In this document: positions 17,675 to 30,784 of the stretch, piece by piece
How positions within the stretch are numbered: the stretch's first letter is position 1
How the letters are laid out: every line of letters begins with the position of its first letter
Assembly: GCA_030535245.1 (NCBI GenBank)
Contig: JAUNBJ010000011.1
Span: 1-52,934, forward strand
Source: Planctomycetia bacterium
GTDB taxonomy: Bacteria > Planctomycetota > Planctomycetia > Pirellulales > Thermoguttaceae
Reading direction: 5' to 3'
DNA length: 52,934 nucleotides
Notes under the pieces: generated by a model
The model's database searches: none
What the model was told of the DNA's origin: nothing
Seen by the model: the letters and a program-made list of their open reading frames with translations, nothing else
Program-made: the position numbers and the translations under genes

Positions 17675-19342
17675 ATGTCGAACGTTCCAGAATCCAAAGA
17701 TTTCATCCGTAAAATTGTTGAAGACGACCTGGCCAGCGGAAAACACCAAGCCATCCAGACCCGCTTTCCCCCGGAGCCGAACGGTTATTTGCACATTGGG
17801 CACGCAAAGTCGATATGCCTGAATTTCGGCATTGCGCGGGAGTATGGCGGCAAGTGCAATCTTCGTTTCGACGACACGAATCCCAGCAAGGAAGAGGACG
17901 AATACGTCGAGTCGATTCAGGAGGATATCCAGTGGCTTGGGTTCCAGTGGGACAACAAATATTTCGCGTCGGACTATTTCGATCAGCTTTACGCGTGGGC
18001 CGTCCAGCTCATTAAGGAGGGGAAGGCGTACGTTTGCGACCTTTCGGGGGAGGAGATCAGCAAGACCCGCGGCACGCTGAATCAGCCGGGAGTGGAAAGT
18101 CCGTACCGCAACCGTTCGGTGGAGGAAAACCTGGATTTGTTCACCCGCATGAAGAACGGCGAGTTCCCCGACGGTTCGCACACGTTGCGGGCCAAAATTG
18201 ATATGGCGTCGAACAACATGAATTTCCGCGACCCGGTGATGTATCGGATCATGCACGCGACGCACCACCGCACGGGCGATACGTGGTGCATTTATCCGAT
18301 GTACGACTTCACGCATGGCGAGAGCGATTCCATCGAGCATATCACGCATTCGCTCTGCACGCTGGAATTCGAGAATCACCGACCGTTGTACGACTGGTTC
18401 TGCGAGAATCTCGGCATTTATCATCCGCGACAGATTGAGTTTGCGCGGTTGAATCTGACGTACACGGTGATGAGCAAGCGTCGGTTGTTGCAATTGGTGC
18501 GGGAGAATATCGTTCGAGGGTGGGACGACCCGCGAATGCCGACGATTTCGGGGCTTCGTCGTCGTGGTTACACGCCGGAAGCGATCCGCCGATTCTGCGA
18601 GAAGATCGGAATCAGCAAGGTGGAAAGCCTTGTCGATTTGCAGCTTTTGGAATCGTGTGTTCGCGACCACCTGAACGCCACGGCGCCGCGGGTTATGGCG
18701 GTGCTTGATCCGCTGAAAGTGACGTTGACCAACTGGGAACCGGGGAAGGTGGAAATGCTGGAAGCGGTGAACAACCCGGAAAATCCGGACGATGGCACGC
18801 GGCAGATTCCGTTTTCCGGCGAGCTTTACATCGAGCGGTCGGATTTCATGGAGGTTCCGCCCAAGGGGTATTTCCGGCTCCGTCCGGAGGGGGAAGTGCG
18901 GTTGCGTTGGGGATACTTCATCAAGTGCGAGGAGGTGGTGAAGGATGCCGACGGCAACGTGGTGGAGCTTCGCTGCACGTACGATCCGGAAACACGCGGC
19001 GGCCAGTCGCCCGATGGACGTAAAGTGAAAGGGACGATCCACTGGGTTTCGGCGGCACAGGCGATCGACGCGGAAGTCCGTATTTACAATAATCTTTTGA
19101 CGGAACCTTCGCTTACCGATTTGCCGGGCGATTTTTTGGATTACATCAACCCGAATTCGCTGGAAGTTCGTGAGCATTGCAAGCTGGAACCAAGCCTTGC
19201 TTCCTGCGAGCCAGGGAGCCGTTTCCAATTTGAGCGTATCGGTTATTTCTGCTGCGATCCGGACAGTACGGCAGACCGCAAGGTGTTTAACCGTACCGTC
19301 ACGTTGAAAGACAGCTGGGCGAAGATACAGAAGAAAGGGTAA
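17675..19342 (+). CDS. glnS: Glutaminyl-tRNA synthetase
   Basis: A 555-aa class Ic synthetase that charges tRNA-Gln. The HIGH-type motif [15 protein letters not shown] is at residues 32-46, FDDTNP follows in the Rossmann fold, and the KMSKS-equivalent MSKRR is at 266-270. The C-terminal half has the two beta-barrels of the anticodon-binding domain ([30 protein letters not shown]). Length and order match bacterial GlnRS. ATG 17675 is preferred over TTG 17660. Presence of glnS means this organism need not depend on the Glu-tRNA amidotransferase route for Gln-tRNA. Confidence 0.95.
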   Translation: MSNVPESKDFIRKIVEDDLASGKHQAIQTRFPPEPNGYLHIGHAKSICLNFGIAREYGGKCNLRFDDTNPSKEEDEYVESIQEDIQWLGFQWDNKYFASDYFDQLYAWAVQLIKEGKAYVCDLSGEEISKTRGTLNQPGVESPYRNRSVEENLDLFTRMKNGEFPDGSHTLRAKIDMASNNMNFRDPVMYRIMHATHHRTGDTWCIYPMYDFTHGESDSIEHITHSLCTLEFENHRPLYDWFCENLGIYHPRQIEFARLNLTYTVMSKRRLLQLVRENIVRGWDDPRMPTISGLRRRGYTPEAIRRFCEKIGISKVESLVDLQLLESCVRDHLNATAPRVMAVLDPLKVTLTNWEPGKVEMLEAVNNPENPDDGTRQIPFSGELYIERSDFMEVPPKGYFRLRPEGEVRLRWGYFIKCEEVVKDADGNVVELRCTYDPETRGGQSPDGRKVKGTIHWVSAAQAIDAEVRIYNNLLTEPSLTDLPGDFLDYINPNSLEVREHCKLEPSLASCEPGSRFQFERIGYFCCDPDSTADRKVFNRTVTLKDSWAKIQKKG

Positions 19343-19406
19343 AATGAGGCGGTAAAAGGTTTTTCATGAACCAACAACGATGTGGGGTATTTGAGGTTGC
19401 CGGCAT

Positions 19407-20126
19407 TCACTTTTTTGTCAATATGCAGCATTCCGAATCTTGCCAATTTTGTTGAAATTGCATGGGAATATCGGCAGTGGTTACAATTTGCAACTGAAAA
19501 TACCGCTTTAGCTTTTCAAAAACATCCCGTCCGTAAATCCGAACGTGATCTTGCTGGCCGTAATACTTTAATCGGTCGGCTTCGGACTGGATGTTATCGT
19601 CTTGAAACGTCTTTTCTCGATTTTTGTCGTAGGGGAAGCTGAGGAAAAACATCCCCTGAGGTTTCAAAACGCGTTGCATTTCCGACAGAAAAAGATCGTC
19701 GTCCAAAATATGCTCCATAACATGATTGGAAACAATCACATCGAAATGTTCTTCTGGGAACGGTAGTGCGGTTACGTCCGCCTCGATGCAGGAGAGATGG
19801 GGATAGTGTTCCGGTTCCAGGTCGATGGGGGTGTAGATGATGTTTGTTTTCTCGCGAATGACCTTTGACAGAGATTCTTCCGGTGCCGTATGCAACAGAG
19901 AAAGGGAACGTGAATCCTTCAAAAAATATTGCTTGTATACGGCATAGAAAAAACGATGACGTTCCAGAGAATGGCAGTAGGGGCACATGGCCTTTGGACG
20001 TGGAACGATACCAAAGGGTTTAAACGGAGCAAACGTGTCACAAAAAGGGCAGTAGTACCATCCCAGGATTCCCTGTTTGAACCAACTTCCAAGTAACCTT
20101 CTCATTTTTTGCCGATACGAAGCCAT
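19407..20126 (-). CDS. SAM-dependent methyltransferase with N-terminal zinc-ribbon
   Basis: A 239-aa class I methyltransferase. The N-terminal 60 residues contain two CPxC pairs (CPFC near 22 and CPYC near 48), suggesting a zinc site. The rest is a Methyltransf_11-type fold: acidic loop YTPIDLEPE, then EADVTALPFPEEHFDVIVSN, HVMEHI and VLKPQGMFFLSFPY. The glycine-rich motif I is degenerate (LLHTAPEES). Such proteins often modify glycans or small metabolites; the substrate is unknown. It is monocistronic by context, with AGAGGG upstream of the ATG. Confidence 0.75.
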   Translation of the reverse strand: MASYRQKMRRLLGSWFKQGILGWYYCPFCDTFAPFKPFGIVPRPKAMCPYCHSLERHRFFYAVYKQYFLKDSRSLSLLHTAPEESLSKVIREKTNIIYTPIDLEPEHYPHLSCIEADVTALPFPEEHFDVIVSNHVMEHILDDDLFLSEMQRVLKPQGMFFLSFPYDKNREKTFQDDNIQSEADRLKYYGQQDHVRIYGRDVFEKLKRYFQLQIVTTADIPMQFQQNWQDSECCILTKK

Positions 20127-20605
20127 GGAAACCCTCTATTCTGATATAAGCCGCAAAAATCAAATCACAATCAACCATCCCTCCAGTGCGGTGCGTGCGA
20201 AACAAACAAATGCTGGGATGAGGCAAGTATTTCCTTTGTTCAACACGACACCGAACATTCTATGATATTTCCCGCTTCGCTGCAAGGGGGAATATTCCCC
20301 TAGGGCGTTGCCCCAGGCTATTGAAATTGCCCCGTTGGGGCACGAGAGGAATAAACGTTTTTTCCTAATCGTACGACGCGAACGGCCTAAAGGCCGACGC
20401 TAACCTTGCGTGTTTTCCAAAATGCACCGATTCGCGGCATTTTGCCTAAACTCGCAACCCGGATTTGAAGGCACCCCTTCTACGGGGCTTTCCATTTTCC
20501 GATTGAATTTTCATCGCGGGGTACTTCCTTTTCTCGTGAACCGGCGTATAATGAGAATATAGTATGATTACTTCAATCCAACCCATTCATTAGGAGTCTG
20601 AACTC
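20127..20605. repeat. Gene-free gap with a cluster of hairpins
   Basis: There is no credible gene. Hairpins are stacked here: GGGGAATATTCCCC (20287-20300), TGCCCC-GTT-GGGGCA (20328-20342), CGGCCTAAAGGCCG (20383-20396) and AAAATGC/GCATTTT near 20420-20445. This resembles composite dispersed intergenic repeats common in PVC and Bacteroidota genomes. A TATAAT at 20547-20552 may be the -10 of the downstream gene, but its -35 is poor. Confidence 0.5.
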
Positions 20606-22741
20606 ATGGTCGATGTGAACAAACTGAACGCTCTTTTTTATCCGAAATCCGTCGCGGTCATCGGAGCTTCAACGAAGCCCGGCACGTGCGGTAACGACAT
20701 TTTGAAAAACCTGCTGGCAACCTATAAAGGGGGGCCGGTGTATCCCATCAACCCCAAGGCGGACGAGATTCTGGGACAGAAAGTCTACAAATCGGTGAAA
20801 GACATTCCTGGGGATGTGGATTTGGCCGTCGTCGTGGTTCCGAGCCGTTTTGTGCTGGACACGACGCAGGAATGTGCGGACAAGGGGGTGAAGGCGTTGG
20901 TCTGCATTTCCGCCGGTTTCAAAGAAGCCAGCCACGAGGGGGCGGAGCTGGAAAAGGCGTTTGCTCAGAAAGTGCGTGACAACGGAATGCTTTTGGTGGG
21001 GCCGAATTGTCTGGGGATTGCCACGACGGAAGAAGGTTTTTGCATGAACGCCACGTTTGCTGCGAAAACGCCGAAAGCCAGCTCGTTGGCCTTCATCAGC
21101 CAGTCGGGTGCTCTTTGCACTTCGGTGTTGGACTTTGCGGAAGAACGTGACATGGGCTTCAGCAAATTCGTCAGTTTCGGCAACAAAGCCGACGTGAACG
21201 AAGTCGATCTGCTGAACTACCTGGCCGACGACGACAAGACGAAGGTCATCGCCATGTATCTGGAGGACATTACCAACGGTGCGAAGTTCCTTGAGATCGC
21301 AAGCAAAATTTTCTACGAGAAGAAGAAGCCGATCCTGGTGTTGAAAAGTGGCCGTTCGGCAGCCGGAGCCAAAGCGGTTTCGAGCCATACGGGATCGCTG
21401 GCCGGGAACGATGCGGTGTATCAGGCGTTACTCATGCAGTCGGGCGTGCAGCGTGTGGATACGATCGCCGAGCTGTTCGATTATGCGTCGCTCTATTGCA
21501 ATCAGCCGTTGCCCAAGGGGAACAAACTGGCCATCATCACCAACGCGGGAGGCCCTGGTATCATGGCGACCGACGCTGCCGAGCGTTTTGGTCTGAAGTT
21601 GGCCACGCTGTCCGACGCTACGAAGGATGCCTGCCGCGACAAGCTGCCGGCTGCCGCGTCGCTTCGGAACCCGGTGGACGTGATTGGCGATGCCAAGAGC
21701 GATCGTTATCAGGCCGCGACCGAAGCGGTGCTGGCCGATGCGGACGTGGACATGGGGTTGGTCATTCTCACCCCGCAGTCCATGACGGATATCGACAATG
21801 TGGGTGAGGCGATTCCGAAAGCCGCCGCCAAGCTGAACATTCCGGTCGTCGCGTCGTTCATGGGTGCCCAGATGGTGACGAAGGGGGTGGAAAACCTCCG
21901 CAATGGCAACATTCCGAACTATTCGTTCCCGGAAGATGCCGTGCGTGCTTTGGGTGCCGCGTATCGTCTTGCCGAGCAGGCCAAGATTGCCGACCGTGAG
22001 ATTCCGGTATTCAACGATATTGACAAAGAAAAGTGTGCCGCCCTCATTGCCGAGGCGTTGGGCGACAAAGACGCACAGTACCTGACGCAGGCCGAGTGCC
22101 GCCAGTTGTTTGCGTGCTACGGGTTGCCGTTGCTCAAGAGTGCCACCGTCACCAGTGCCGACGAGGCGGCGAACGTCGTGGCGGGCTGGGGAGATGCGAC
22201 GGTCGTGATGAAAGTCATGTCGGCCGACGTGAAGCACAAGTTCGACGCCGGGGGGGTGCTTTTGAACATCCAGGGTGCCGACGCTGCCAAAGCCGGTTAT
22301 GCGAAGATTTTCGAGAACATCGAAAAGAACGTGCCGGGTGCGAAGATTGATTCGATTCTCATTGAGGAGATGGCTCCCAAGGGGGTCGAGGTCATCATCG
22401 GCTGCAACCGGGACGCCAAATTTGGCCCGCTCATGATGTTTGGTCTGGGGGGCACGATGGTGGAAGTGTTGAAGGACGTCCAGTTCCGTCTGGCTCCGAT
22501 GAGCAAATATTGGGCCGACAACATGATTCGCAGCATCCGTTCCTTCGCCGTGCTCGATGGTTTCCGTGGTACCCCGAAAGCCGACATTGAAAAGGCTGCC
22601 GAAATCATCCTGCGGCTGTCCGCCATGGCGGTGAATCATCCGGAAATTGCGGAACTCGACATCAACCCGCTGATCGTGCATCCGATGGGAATGGGTTGCA
22701 GTGTCGCAGATAGCCGTATCCAGCTCAAAAAGGTGAAGTAA
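20606..22741 (+). CDS. ADP-forming acetyl/acyl-CoA synthetase (fused alpha-beta)
   Basis: A 711-aa fused enzyme converting acyl-CoA + ADP + Pi to the acid + ATP + CoA, an energy-conserving last step of fermentation. Domains in order: CoA-binding Rossmann (FYPKSVAVIGASTKPG, 11-26), succinyl-CoA-ligase-like domains with the phosphohistidine loop SSHTGSLAGND (H261), and a C-terminal ATP-grasp (about 480-711; VVMKVMSADVKHKFDAGGV). The protein acylation (Pat) type would add an acetyltransferase domain, which is absent. Together with the bifurcating hydrogenase it points to acetate and H2 formation (inference). AGGAG is present upstream of the ATG. Confidence 0.88.
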   Translation: MVDVNKLNALFYPKSVAVIGASTKPGTCGNDILKNLLATYKGGPVYPINPKADEILGQKVYKSVKDIPGDVDLAVVVVPSRFVLDTTQECADKGVKALVCISAGFKEASHEGAELEKAFAQKVRDNGMLLVGPNCLGIATTEEGFCMNATFAAKTPKASSLAFISQSGALCTSVLDFAEERDMGFSKFVSFGNKADVNEVDLLNYLADDDKTKVIAMYLEDITNGAKFLEIASKIFYEKKKPILVLKSGRSAAGAKAVSSHTGSLAGNDAVYQALLMQSGVQRVDTIAELFDYASLYCNQPLPKGNKLAIITNAGGPGIMATDAAERFGLKLATLSDATKDACRDKLPAAASLRNPVDVIGDAKSDRYQAATEAVLADADVDMGLVILTPQSMTDIDNVGEAIPKAAAKLNIPVVASFMGAQMVTKGVENLRNGNIPNYSFPEDAVRALGAAYRLAEQAKIADREIPVFNDIDKEKCAALIAEALGDKDAQYLTQAECRQLFACYGLPLLKSATVTSADEAANVVAGWGDATVVMKVMSADVKHKFDAGGVLLNIQGADAAKAGYAKIFENIEKNVPGAKIDSILIEEMAPKGVEVIIGCNRDAKFGPLMMFGLGGTMVEVLKDVQFRLAPMSKYWADNMIRSIRSFAVLDGFRGTPKADIEKAAEIILRLSAMAVNHPEIAELDINPLIVHPMGMGCSVADSRIQLKKVK

Positions 22742-22766
22742 CGTTTTCTCAAAACGAAAAAACGCG

Positions 22767-22799
22767 AAACCCCGTGGAAGATGTTTCCGCGGGGTTTTT
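22767..22799 (+). terminator. Rho-independent terminator of acyl-CoA synthetase gene
   Basis: AAACCCCGTGGAA (22767-22779) pairs with TTTCCGCGGGGTTT (22784-22797) across GATG, followed by T. It could also serve the convergent lipoprotein gene. Confidence 0.85.
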
Positions 22800-22852
22800 C
22801 TTTTGGAAGGGGCTTTTCAGAAAGGTTCGGTTCGCCAATTTTCCGGGAAACG

Positions 22853-23878
22853 TTATTCCGGGAGGGAAAGAAAATCCAAAACGCCTGGTTCCGTTTCGCT
22901 CGAAGGAGTGCGGGAGGGCACGGGAGCAGCTTCCGGCTCCTTTTTTTCGGGAACGACCCCCTGGGAACCGACCGCAACGTGGGGTTCCACCGTTTTGGCT
23001 TCCGGAGCGGAGACCAGCCAGCCGGTCGGGTGAGGGGTTTGGACGGAAGTCGCGGCGGGCGTACACGTGGTGCAGGGCGTTCCCGCCATCCGGTTGGACG
23101 GTATCGGAATGGAGAGGTAACGCTCCTCGAACGTGGCGGCCAACGCGGCTTTTTCCTGCTCATAACGTACGTTGGCAGTGTTCGGTTTGGGAGCAAACGT
23201 CTGCGTGAAGAACGTTTGTTTGGGGGTCGGAGTTTGGGGTTTCGCTCCGGGAACAATCTTCTCGTAGGAAAAATCGGACTGGTAACTTTTGCGGAGTTCT
23301 CCGGTCGGAGGCGGGGGGGCGGAAACCGTCGCGGGAGAGGTTTGGGGCGTCACCCAGCGATGTTTCTTCTCCGGTTTCGGTTCCGTTTTTTCCTCGTTCG
23401 GATAACGGGTGATGTGCGTCGTCGATTCTTCCGTTGCAAGGATGGTATGCGGCTCCTGACCGCGAACGGTGGTGTTTTCCTCCCGTGCCGGAGTGACCGG
23501 AAGCCAGCCGCCGTTTTCTCTTGAAACCGTCTGGGCCGACGAAGGGGTATATGTGGGGGGGGTGGTCTGGCAGGAATTTCCCACGGGAGCGGGAGACGCC
23601 GCACAGGAAGCACAGGGATCGCACGTCGTTTGGCACGTTCCGCAGGGGGTGCACTGGATTCGCGCTTTCGGAATCCCCAACGGTTGCCCCGCCACAACGC
23701 CACAATCGCCATAACCCCGGTTTTGCGCATACACCGGACGCCGTTCCGTTTTGGGCGGTTCAAGCCGTGTACGCCCCACCAACGGGTCGGAACCCCGGCA
23801 GCTTCCCGGATTGCAACCTGTCAACCCGCCAAGCCCCAGCACCAGTACCAGCAGCAAGCAATATTTCGCGTGTTTCAT
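22853..23878 (-). CDS. Cys- and Pro/Thr-rich lipoprotein (341 aa)
   Basis: The N-terminus is a lipoprotein signal (CLLLVLVLGLGGLTGC, lipobox LTGC with the lipidated Cys at residue 22). A cysteine cluster with repeated CxxC spacing follows (CTPCGTC, CDPCASC, about 75-95). The rest is low-complexity, rich in Pro, Thr, Glu and Lys, with no fold I recognise. Such Cys-Pro-rich outer lipoproteins are frequent in Planctomycetota. It is probably an envelope structural protein, though metal binding is possible. The leader before the ATG has no strong RBS. Confidence 0.7.
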   Translation of the reverse strand: MKHAKYCLLLVLVLGLGGLTGCNPGSCRGSDPLVGRTRLEPPKTERRPVYAQNRGYGDCGVVAGQPLGIPKARIQCTPCGTCQTTCDPCASCAASPAPVGNSCQTTPPTYTPSSAQTVSRENGGWLPVTPAREENTTVRGQEPHTILATEESTTHITRYPNEEKTEPKPEKKHRWVTPQTSPATVSAPPPPTGELRKSYQSDFSYEKIVPGAKPQTPTPKQTFFTQTFAPKPNTANVRYEQEKAALAATFEERYLSIPIPSNRMAGTPCTTCTPAATSVQTPHPTGWLVSAPEAKTVEPHVAVGSQGVVPEKKEPEAAPVPSRTPSSETEPGVLDFLSLPE

Positions 23879-23978
23879 CGTTTTTTCAACTTTGAGAACA
23901 AAAAGGACACTTATCGATAACAGAGATTAGTGTATTTCGCGAAATTTGTCCAGAGCAGTTTCTGGGAAACACCTTGAA

Positions 23979-24098
23979 TTAATGGTTAATGGTAAATGGT
24001 TAATTATTTCGATTCCATCCTCTTTTGTGGAGGGGAGAGCAACCTCTTACCCAAAAGAAAACGGTACGAATGTTAACCATTAACCATTAACCATTAAC
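23979..24098. repeat. Element with (TTAATGG)n / (CCATTAA)n inverted ends
   Basis: The left end (23979-24006) has TTAATGG-type units and the right end (24073-24098) has their reverse complement, enclosing about 65 bp. A related element lies at 33257-33372; the inner parts share TTTTGTGGA and GAAAACGG at matching positions. It may fold into a long stem between the lipoprotein and beta-galactosidase genes. Confidence 0.5.
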
Positions 24099-24103
24099 GG
24101 TCA

Positions 24104-27202
<3,099 letters not shown>

Positions 27203-27245
27203 TCACTGTACTAAAATTGATGGTTGATTGTTCATTGCTCATTGT

Positions 27246-28679
27246 TCACCTGTTTCTAGGTGTCAACAGGGCAAACGTGAAAAAGACGATAAGGCTCGAA
27301 ATCACCGGCCAGAACAGGCTGTAACTGAGCGGGGCGTGCGTGAACTCCATGCAGAAGAACGCCGCAATCCCCACCAGCACCGACGAAATGGCCGCCGTTG
27401 GGCCACAACGGTCAAACTGGGGCAACAGTCCCAGAACCAACGGAACCGAAATCGGCCCCAGCAGTCCGGAGAACCATTTCACGACCAACCCCACGATTCC
27501 GCCAAACATGTCGCCATACAGAGCGATCAGGATGGTTGCCGACGTGAACACGAACGCCACCGTGCGGGCAAACCACATGGGGGTCTGACCGTCGGCGTCC
27601 ACCACTTTCGTGGAAAAACGTGGGGCGATGTCGCGGGCAATGACGCTGGAAACCGCGTTGCAGTCCCCGGCAATGGTGGAAATGCTGGCCGCGAACATGG
27701 AGGCCAAAATCACCCCCACCAGTCCGGTCGGAAGAAAATCCCTGGCCAGCATGGTGTACACGGAATTCATTTCGCTTTGCGGCAGGTTGGGGTACAGCAA
27801 CGGTGCGGCCCACATCGGTGCAAAAATAATCAACGGCCAAATCAGGTAAAGCATTCCGGAAAGCAGGGCGCTTTTCGTCGCGTGGCGGGGTGTGGGGGCG
27901 GCGAGGAACCGTAGTCCGGCCCCCCAGTTTCCGCCCGTGCAGCCAAAGAAAATGGCCAGCCCGAAGCCGATGGCGAAAAACAGATTGCATTCGTCTCGCA
28001 AAAACCAGAATTGGTGCGGGTCGAGTTTGTCCCACATCGTGAAATAGGTGACGCCATGCTGGTTTTGCAGGGCCAAAAGCACGAACACGAACATCAGAAT
28101 CCCGCCGGTAAGCTGGACCAGAAACTGGAACACGTCGTTGCGGGTGCTGGCGACGAAACCGCCCAACGTGTTGTAAATCAGCCCGACCACGCCGGTAATG
28201 AGGATTCCCCATTTCAAATCGACGCCGGCAAAACCGTAGAGAATCGTCGCCATGGCGATGGTTTTTCCAGCCAAATCGAGCAGTTTCAACCCGACCCCCG
28301 ACCAGACGATGACCTGCTGCGTCGCCACGTTGTACCGCATGGCAAGGTATTCGGTGGGGGACTGCACGTTCTGTTTCTGCCGCAACTCGGCCCAACGTGG
28401 CGCCACCAGGTACGCGCCCACGATACAGCAGACCGCAAATCCCAACGCCCACCAGATGTACAACGAAAAACCGTCCCGATACGCATACATGGCCCACGCC
28501 GTGAAAATGACGGCACTGTACCCCCCCACGTGGTGCGAGATTCCTCCCATCCACCACGGAAGCTTGCCGCCCCCCACGAAATAGTCTTTGCTGCGATGCA
28601 CCTGCCACGTCGTAATCACTCCAATGACGATGAGTGTCAGGAAAAACAGCCCAAGCATGATCCAGTCCAAGGTTTGCAT
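27246..28679 (-). CDS. Sodium:solute symporter (SSS family)
   Basis: A 477-aa polytopic protein. About 12-13 hydrophobic helices are visible, beginning LDWIMLGLFFLTLIVIGVITTW, and the SSS signature region DYFVGGGKLPWWMGGISHHVGG follows helix one. A conserved Na+-site region (VILASMFAASISTIAGDCNAVSSVIARDI) lies in the C-terminal half. The position directly upstream of a secreted beta-galactosidase suggests it imports the released sugar with Na+ (inference). It has its own promoter at 28793-28765. Confidence 0.85.
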   Translation of the reverse strand: MQTLDWIMLGLFFLTLIVIGVITTWQVHRSKDYFVGGGKLPWWMGGISHHVGGYSAVIFTAWAMYAYRDGFSLYIWWALGFAVCCIVGAYLVAPRWAELRQKQNVQSPTEYLAMRYNVATQQVIVWSGVGLKLLDLAGKTIAMATILYGFAGVDLKWGILITGVVGLIYNTLGGFVASTRNDVFQFLVQLTGGILMFVFVLLALQNQHGVTYFTMWDKLDPHQFWFLRDECNLFFAIGFGLAIFFGCTGGNWGAGLRFLAAPTPRHATKSALLSGMLYLIWPLIIFAPMWAAPLLYPNLPQSEMNSVYTMLARDFLPTGLVGVILASMFAASISTIAGDCNAVSSVIARDIAPRFSTKVVDADGQTPMWFARTVAFVFTSATILIALYGDMFGGIVGLVVKWFSGLLGPISVPLVLGLLPQFDRCGPTAAISSVLVGIAAFFCMEFTHAPLSYSLFWPVISSLIVFFTFALLTPRNR

Positions 28680-28764
28680 CGAAAACGCTCCTGATGAAAA
28701 TTCAAGGCGATCTTCTCATCGAATTTTGTGAATCCCGAAAGTCGCCGAAGGTTGGAATCCCTCC

Positions 28765-28793
28765 ATGATAGGGCAAATGCGGTTCTTTTTCAA
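28765..28793 (-). promoter_or_regulatory. Promoter of symporter / beta-galactosidase operon
   Basis: Minus strand: TTGAAA (28793-28788), 17-bp spacer, TATCAT (28770-28765). The leader is about 75 nt. Confidence 0.65.
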
Positions 28794-28835
28794 GGTGGGA
28801 GGGAAAATTTTCGGGAAAACCCATGTCGCTTTTGC

Positions 28836-28864
28836 TTGACGAATCAACGCTCACATGTTATGAT
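28836..28864 (+). promoter_or_regulatory. Promoter of AMP-dependent ligase gene
   Basis: TTGACG (28836-28841), 17-bp spacer, TATGAT (28859-28864), 65 nt upstream of ATG 28930. It is divergent from the symporter promoter. Confidence 0.7.
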
Positions 28865-28929
28865 AGAAGGATGTTTGGGGAAAAAGAACCTTTTCTGCTC
28901 CATGAAAAACGCTCCCAGAGGTTAAAATA

Positions 28930-30549
28930 ATGACCGCTTCAGATGAACTGCGTAACGACCCGATTCCGGTGCGGCGCATGCTGCGACTTTGGAAAACCCA
29001 TTTGGCCAACGAAATGATCGCGGCCGACTCCTCCGGTACCGAACTGACCGGAAAAGCAGCACTTACACGAGCTTTGGTGCTGCGGCGAATGCTGCGAACA
29101 CAAACCCTGCAAAGCCGGGAGCAGGAACCGAACGTCGGGCTTTTGCTGCCGCCAAGCGTCCCCGCCATGCTGGCCAACGTGGCTTTGACACTGGATCGCC
29201 GCGTGCCGGTTAATCTAAACTACACCGCCGGGCCGGAAACGATTCAATATTGCATCCAGAAAGCCCACATCCAACATATCCTCACCAGTCGAAAGGTGAC
29301 GGCCCACCTCGGCTTCACCCCCGATTGCGAACTGGTTTACCTGGAAGATTTCGTGCCCCAAATTTCCCTCTGGACGAAACTGGTCAGCTTTTACCAGGCC
29401 CACTGCTGGTCGTATTCCAAATTGTGCCGCAAGCTGGAACTCGACACCATCGATCCCGACGACACCATGGCAATTCTCTTTACCTCCGGCTCGACCGGAA
29501 CGCCCAAAGGGGTCATGTTGTCGCACCGGAACCTGAGCAGCAACACCGACAGCGCCGCCGACTTCTTCCACCTGAATTCCGACGACCGACTCCTGTGCGC
29601 CCTGCCGTTTTTCCATTCCCTCGGTTTCATGGCGACCCTCTGGGCCGATCTGGCCATCGGAATGCGCCCCATTTACCACTATTCCCCCCTCGACTGCAAA
29701 ACCATCTCCAAACTTTGCCGGCAATATCACCCGACCATTTTCATGGGAACACCGTCGTTTTTGCGGCTTTACCTGCGTCGCCTCGAACCGGAAGATTTTC
29801 CTTCCGTCAACCAGATCATGCTGGGGGCCGAACGCTGCCCGGTCGAGCTGATGAACGAAAGCGAACGACGCTTCGGCGTCCGTCCGGTTCAAGGATACGG
29901 CATTACCGAAACCTCCCCCATCATCGCCGCGAACCTCTCCCGCCTCCGGATGCGCCCCGGAGATGCTCCCCCCAAAGACGAATCCCTCGGACGCCCATTG
30001 CCGCGAGTGTTCGTCAAAGTGCTCGATTTGAACACCGGCGAACCATGCAAACCAGGACAGGTCGGAATGCTCTGGGTTTCCGGGCAGAGCGTCATGAAAG
30101 GGTACTACGAAGAACCCGAACTCACCGCATCCGTCGTCAAAGATGGCTGGTACTGCACCGGAGATTTGGTGTCGCTGGATCCCGACGGCTACATCCTCCT
30201 TGCCGGACGCATAAGCCGATTCGCTAAAATCGCCGGGGAAATGGTTCCCCACGAAGGTCTGGAAGAAATACTGAACCAGATCCTCGCCAACCCCATCGAC
30301 GAATTGCCCAAACTCTGCGTCACCTCGGTGGCCGACGACCGCAAAGGAGAGAAAATCGTCGTGCTCTACACCGAACTTGCCCTCTCCCCCGCCGAAATTA
30401 ACGCGAAACTCCTCGAACGCAAAATCCCCGCGATCTGGGTCCCCTCACAAGACGCCTACCGAAAAATCGATGCTATCCCCCTCCTGGGCACCGGAAAACT
30501 CGACCTCTACGCCATACAACAGTTGGCAAAACAACTGTTTGAATCGTAA
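28930..30549 (+). CDS. AMP-dependent acyl-CoA/acyl-ACP synthetase (Aas-like ligase)
   Basis: A 539-aa adenylate-forming enzyme that activates a fatty acid to acyl-AMP and then a thioester. The P-loop is FTSGSTGTPKGVMLSH, motif II is GYGITETSP, motif III is CTGDLVSLDPDGYI, and the hinge region reads GRISRFAKIAGEMVPHEGLEE. The IAGEMV segment resembles the ligase half of 2-acylglycerophosphoethanolamine acyltransferase/acyl-ACP synthetase (Aas) more than FadD. The acyltransferase half of Aas is absent. A role in recycling fatty acids into phospholipid is inference. Confidence 0.82.
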   Translation: MTASDELRNDPIPVRRMLRLWKTHLANEMIAADSSGTELTGKAALTRALVLRRMLRTQTLQSREQEPNVGLLLPPSVPAMLANVALTLDRRVPVNLNYTAGPETIQYCIQKAHIQHILTSRKVTAHLGFTPDCELVYLEDFVPQISLWTKLVSFYQAHCWSYSKLCRKLELDTIDPDDTMAILFTSGSTGTPKGVMLSHRNLSSNTDSAADFFHLNSDDRLLCALPFFHSLGFMATLWADLAIGMRPIYHYSPLDCKTISKLCRQYHPTIFMGTPSFLRLYLRRLEPEDFPSVNQIMLGAERCPVELMNESERRFGVRPVQGYGITETSPIIAANLSRLRMRPGDAPPKDESLGRPLPRVFVKVLDLNTGEPCKPGQVGMLWVSGQSVMKGYYEEPELTASVVKDGWYCTGDLVSLDPDGYILLAGRISRFAKIAGEMVPHEGLEEILNQILANPIDELPKLCVTSVADDRKGEKIVVLYTELALSPAEINAKLLERKIPAIWVPSQDAYRKIDAIPLLGTGKLDLYAIQQLAKQLFES

Positions 30550-30602
30550 CCCCCCCCAAGTGTTGCAAAAAAATTCGGGCCCGGTACGACCAGGAGCGAC
30601 TA

Positions 30603-30784
30603 CTGTTGTGTCCCTCTTATAAATTATGGAAATGTCTACGGAGGGGTGGGCGTCCTCGCCCACCAAAAAAGGCGTTAGCCTTTTCCTAACCTTTTGTTAG
30701 GGCTTACGCCCTAATGGGTGGGCGGGGACGCCCACCCCTCCGAAAACTTTTAGGCTAATGTTGTTTATTTTTTGGACATAACAC
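30603..30784. mobile_element. 182-bp MITE, copy 1 (TA target duplication)
   Basis: Non-coding and strongly self-complementary. Its ends resemble TGTTGTGTCC and GGACATAACA, with TA at 30601-30602 and 30785-30786. The centre holds long inverted arms CGGAGGGGTGGGCGTCC / GGACGCCCACCCCTCCG. It is almost identical, in opposite orientation, to 36452-36633 and has the same length. A TA duplication at CTAG points to the Tc1/mariner-IS630 group. It sits exactly at the TAG stop codon of the S1-domain gene, and its hairpin may act as a terminator. Confidence 0.8.
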
